The notes under the pieces are model-generated. The model worked only from the letters and a program-made list of their open reading frames with translations, had not been told where the DNA came from and did not search any database. From assembly GCA_036381125.1 (NCBI GenBank), contig DASVDK010000059.1, positions 1 to 53,183 on the forward strand: a stretch of 53,183 nt of DNA, given 5' to 3'. Position numbers and translations under genes: made by a program. Within the stretch, counting starts at the first letter, position 1. Every line of letters begins with the position of its first letter. Positions 52,802 to 53,183 of this stretch are shown in pieces. The stretch comes from DASVDK01 sp036381125 [NCBI: Thermodesulfobacteriota bacterium]. Its GTDB lineage: Bacteria > DASVDK01.

Positions 52802-53183
52802 TCACGCCGCGGCCCCGGCTGCCTGCGCGAGGATCCACTCCCGGAAGAGCCGCACCTTCGGCACGTCGGCGTGCTTCGCGCGATAGAGCAGGTAGTACCC
52901 GCCCTCGCTCCGGACCGGGATGTCGATCGGCACGACGAGGTTGCCGACCGCGAGGTCGCCCGCCACCAGGACCCGGGGCACCATCGCGATGCCGCGCCCC
53001 TCGCCGGCCGCCTGCAGCGTCATGAAGAAGTGGCCGTAGGACAGCTCCGCCCTGGGGACGAGGCCGTCGAGCCCGACCGCCGCGAGCCAGTCGGGCCACG
53101 CGTGCGGTCGCGTGGCCGTGTGGAGCAGCACGTGGTTCGCCAGGTCCCCGGGGGCCCGGAGCGGAGGGCCGGAGGCGAGCAGG
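52802..53183 (-). CDS. LysR family regulator, C-terminal part (cut by window edge)
   Basis: The effector-binding half of a LysR-type regulator. The frame is open to the edge of the window, so the N-terminal DNA-binding domain lies outside. Visible segments, LHTATRPHAWPDWLAAVGLDG and SYGHFFMTLQAAGEGRGIAMVP (RPHAWPDWLAAVG and LQAAGEGRGIAMVP), are typical of GcvA-like regulators, and KVRLFREWILAQA is a normal C-terminal helix. About 127 codons are visible. The gene lies in the same direction as the aminotransferase downstream of it, separated by 115 bases that contain that gene's promoter. Its target is not known. Confidence 0.88.
   Translation of the reverse strand, partial: LLASGPPLRAPGDLANHVLLHTATRPHAWPDWLAAVGLDGLVPRAELSYGHFFMTLQAAGEGRGIAMVPRVLVAGDLAVGNLVVPIDIPVRSEGGYYLLYRAKHADVPKVRLFREWILAQAAGAAA

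Overview
The window is a continuous stretch of very GC-rich, densely packed bacterial chromosome. Its features are GTG starts, many 4-base GTGA/ATGA stop-start overlaps, two tandem branched-chain-amino-acid-type (Liv) ABC operons, many acyl-CoA genes, a B12-dependent acyl-CoA mutase, sigma-54 promoters and short GGGGTC...TTTTCC intergenic repeats. This mix resembles Candidatus Rokubacteria/Methylomirabilota or a deltaproteobacterial-type soil lineage. That placement is an inference from gene content, not from a marker gene. No rRNA, tRNA, CRISPR array, phage or transposase gene was found.

Layout. (1) 1-2.94 kb, + strand: end of pyruvate kinase, a JAMM peptidase, a small conserved protein, and a PilT-like ATPase whose N-terminal domain is duplicated. 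(2) 2.97-21.65 kb, all - strand: a roughly 19-gene run headed by a MerR regulator with a clear promoter at 21716-21745. In transcription order it encodes thiolase, 3-hydroxyacyl-CoA dehydrogenase, acyl-CoA dehydrogenase, an FlK-type thioesterase, both subunits of a B12-dependent mutase with isobutyryl-CoA-mutase-type substrate residues, a second acyl-CoA dehydrogenase, MeaB, a second thiolase and dehydrogenase, and enoyl-CoA hydratase. NUDIX, MFS, DUF169, a two-subunit CoA-transferase, a CaiB-type CoA-transferase, an orphan LivG ATPase and a class III aminotransferase-like pseudoenzyme follow. Together they look like a short/branched acyl-CoA degradation and carbon-skeleton rearrangement region. 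(3) 21.9-25.9 kb: RtcA, a small unknown gene, an EamA exporter, and a MarR-pirin pair with a perfect palindromic operator. (4) 26.1-41.6 kb, - strand: two paralogous operons in the order livG - acyl-CoA synthetase - livH - livM - binding protein - livF, the second ending with a PaaK-like ligase. This suggests uptake of carboxylic acids coupled to CoA activation. (5) 42.1-47.2 kb, + strand: two related secreted Ig-like pilin-like proteins, a PapD-like chaperone, and an outer-membrane beta-barrel with Sdr/Cna-type beta-sandwich domains and a C-terminal OmpA domain. Two identical sigma-54 promoters drive this locus, and a strong terminator follows the first pilin gene. It is the best candidate for an undescribed system: a chaperone/usher-like surface fibre. 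(6) 47.4-53.18 kb, - strand: GlpX, a YbgC-type thioesterase with a leaderless promoter, threonine synthase, homoserine dehydrogenase, an AlaC-type aminotransferase, and the C-terminal part of a LysR regulator cut by the window edge.

The regions appear to combine uptake (two Liv/acyl-CoA synthetase operons), acyl-CoA oxidation and B12 rearrangement, amino-acid synthesis from the aspartate family, and a regulated cell-surface fibre. All function calls rest on motif recognition by eye. No database search was possible.
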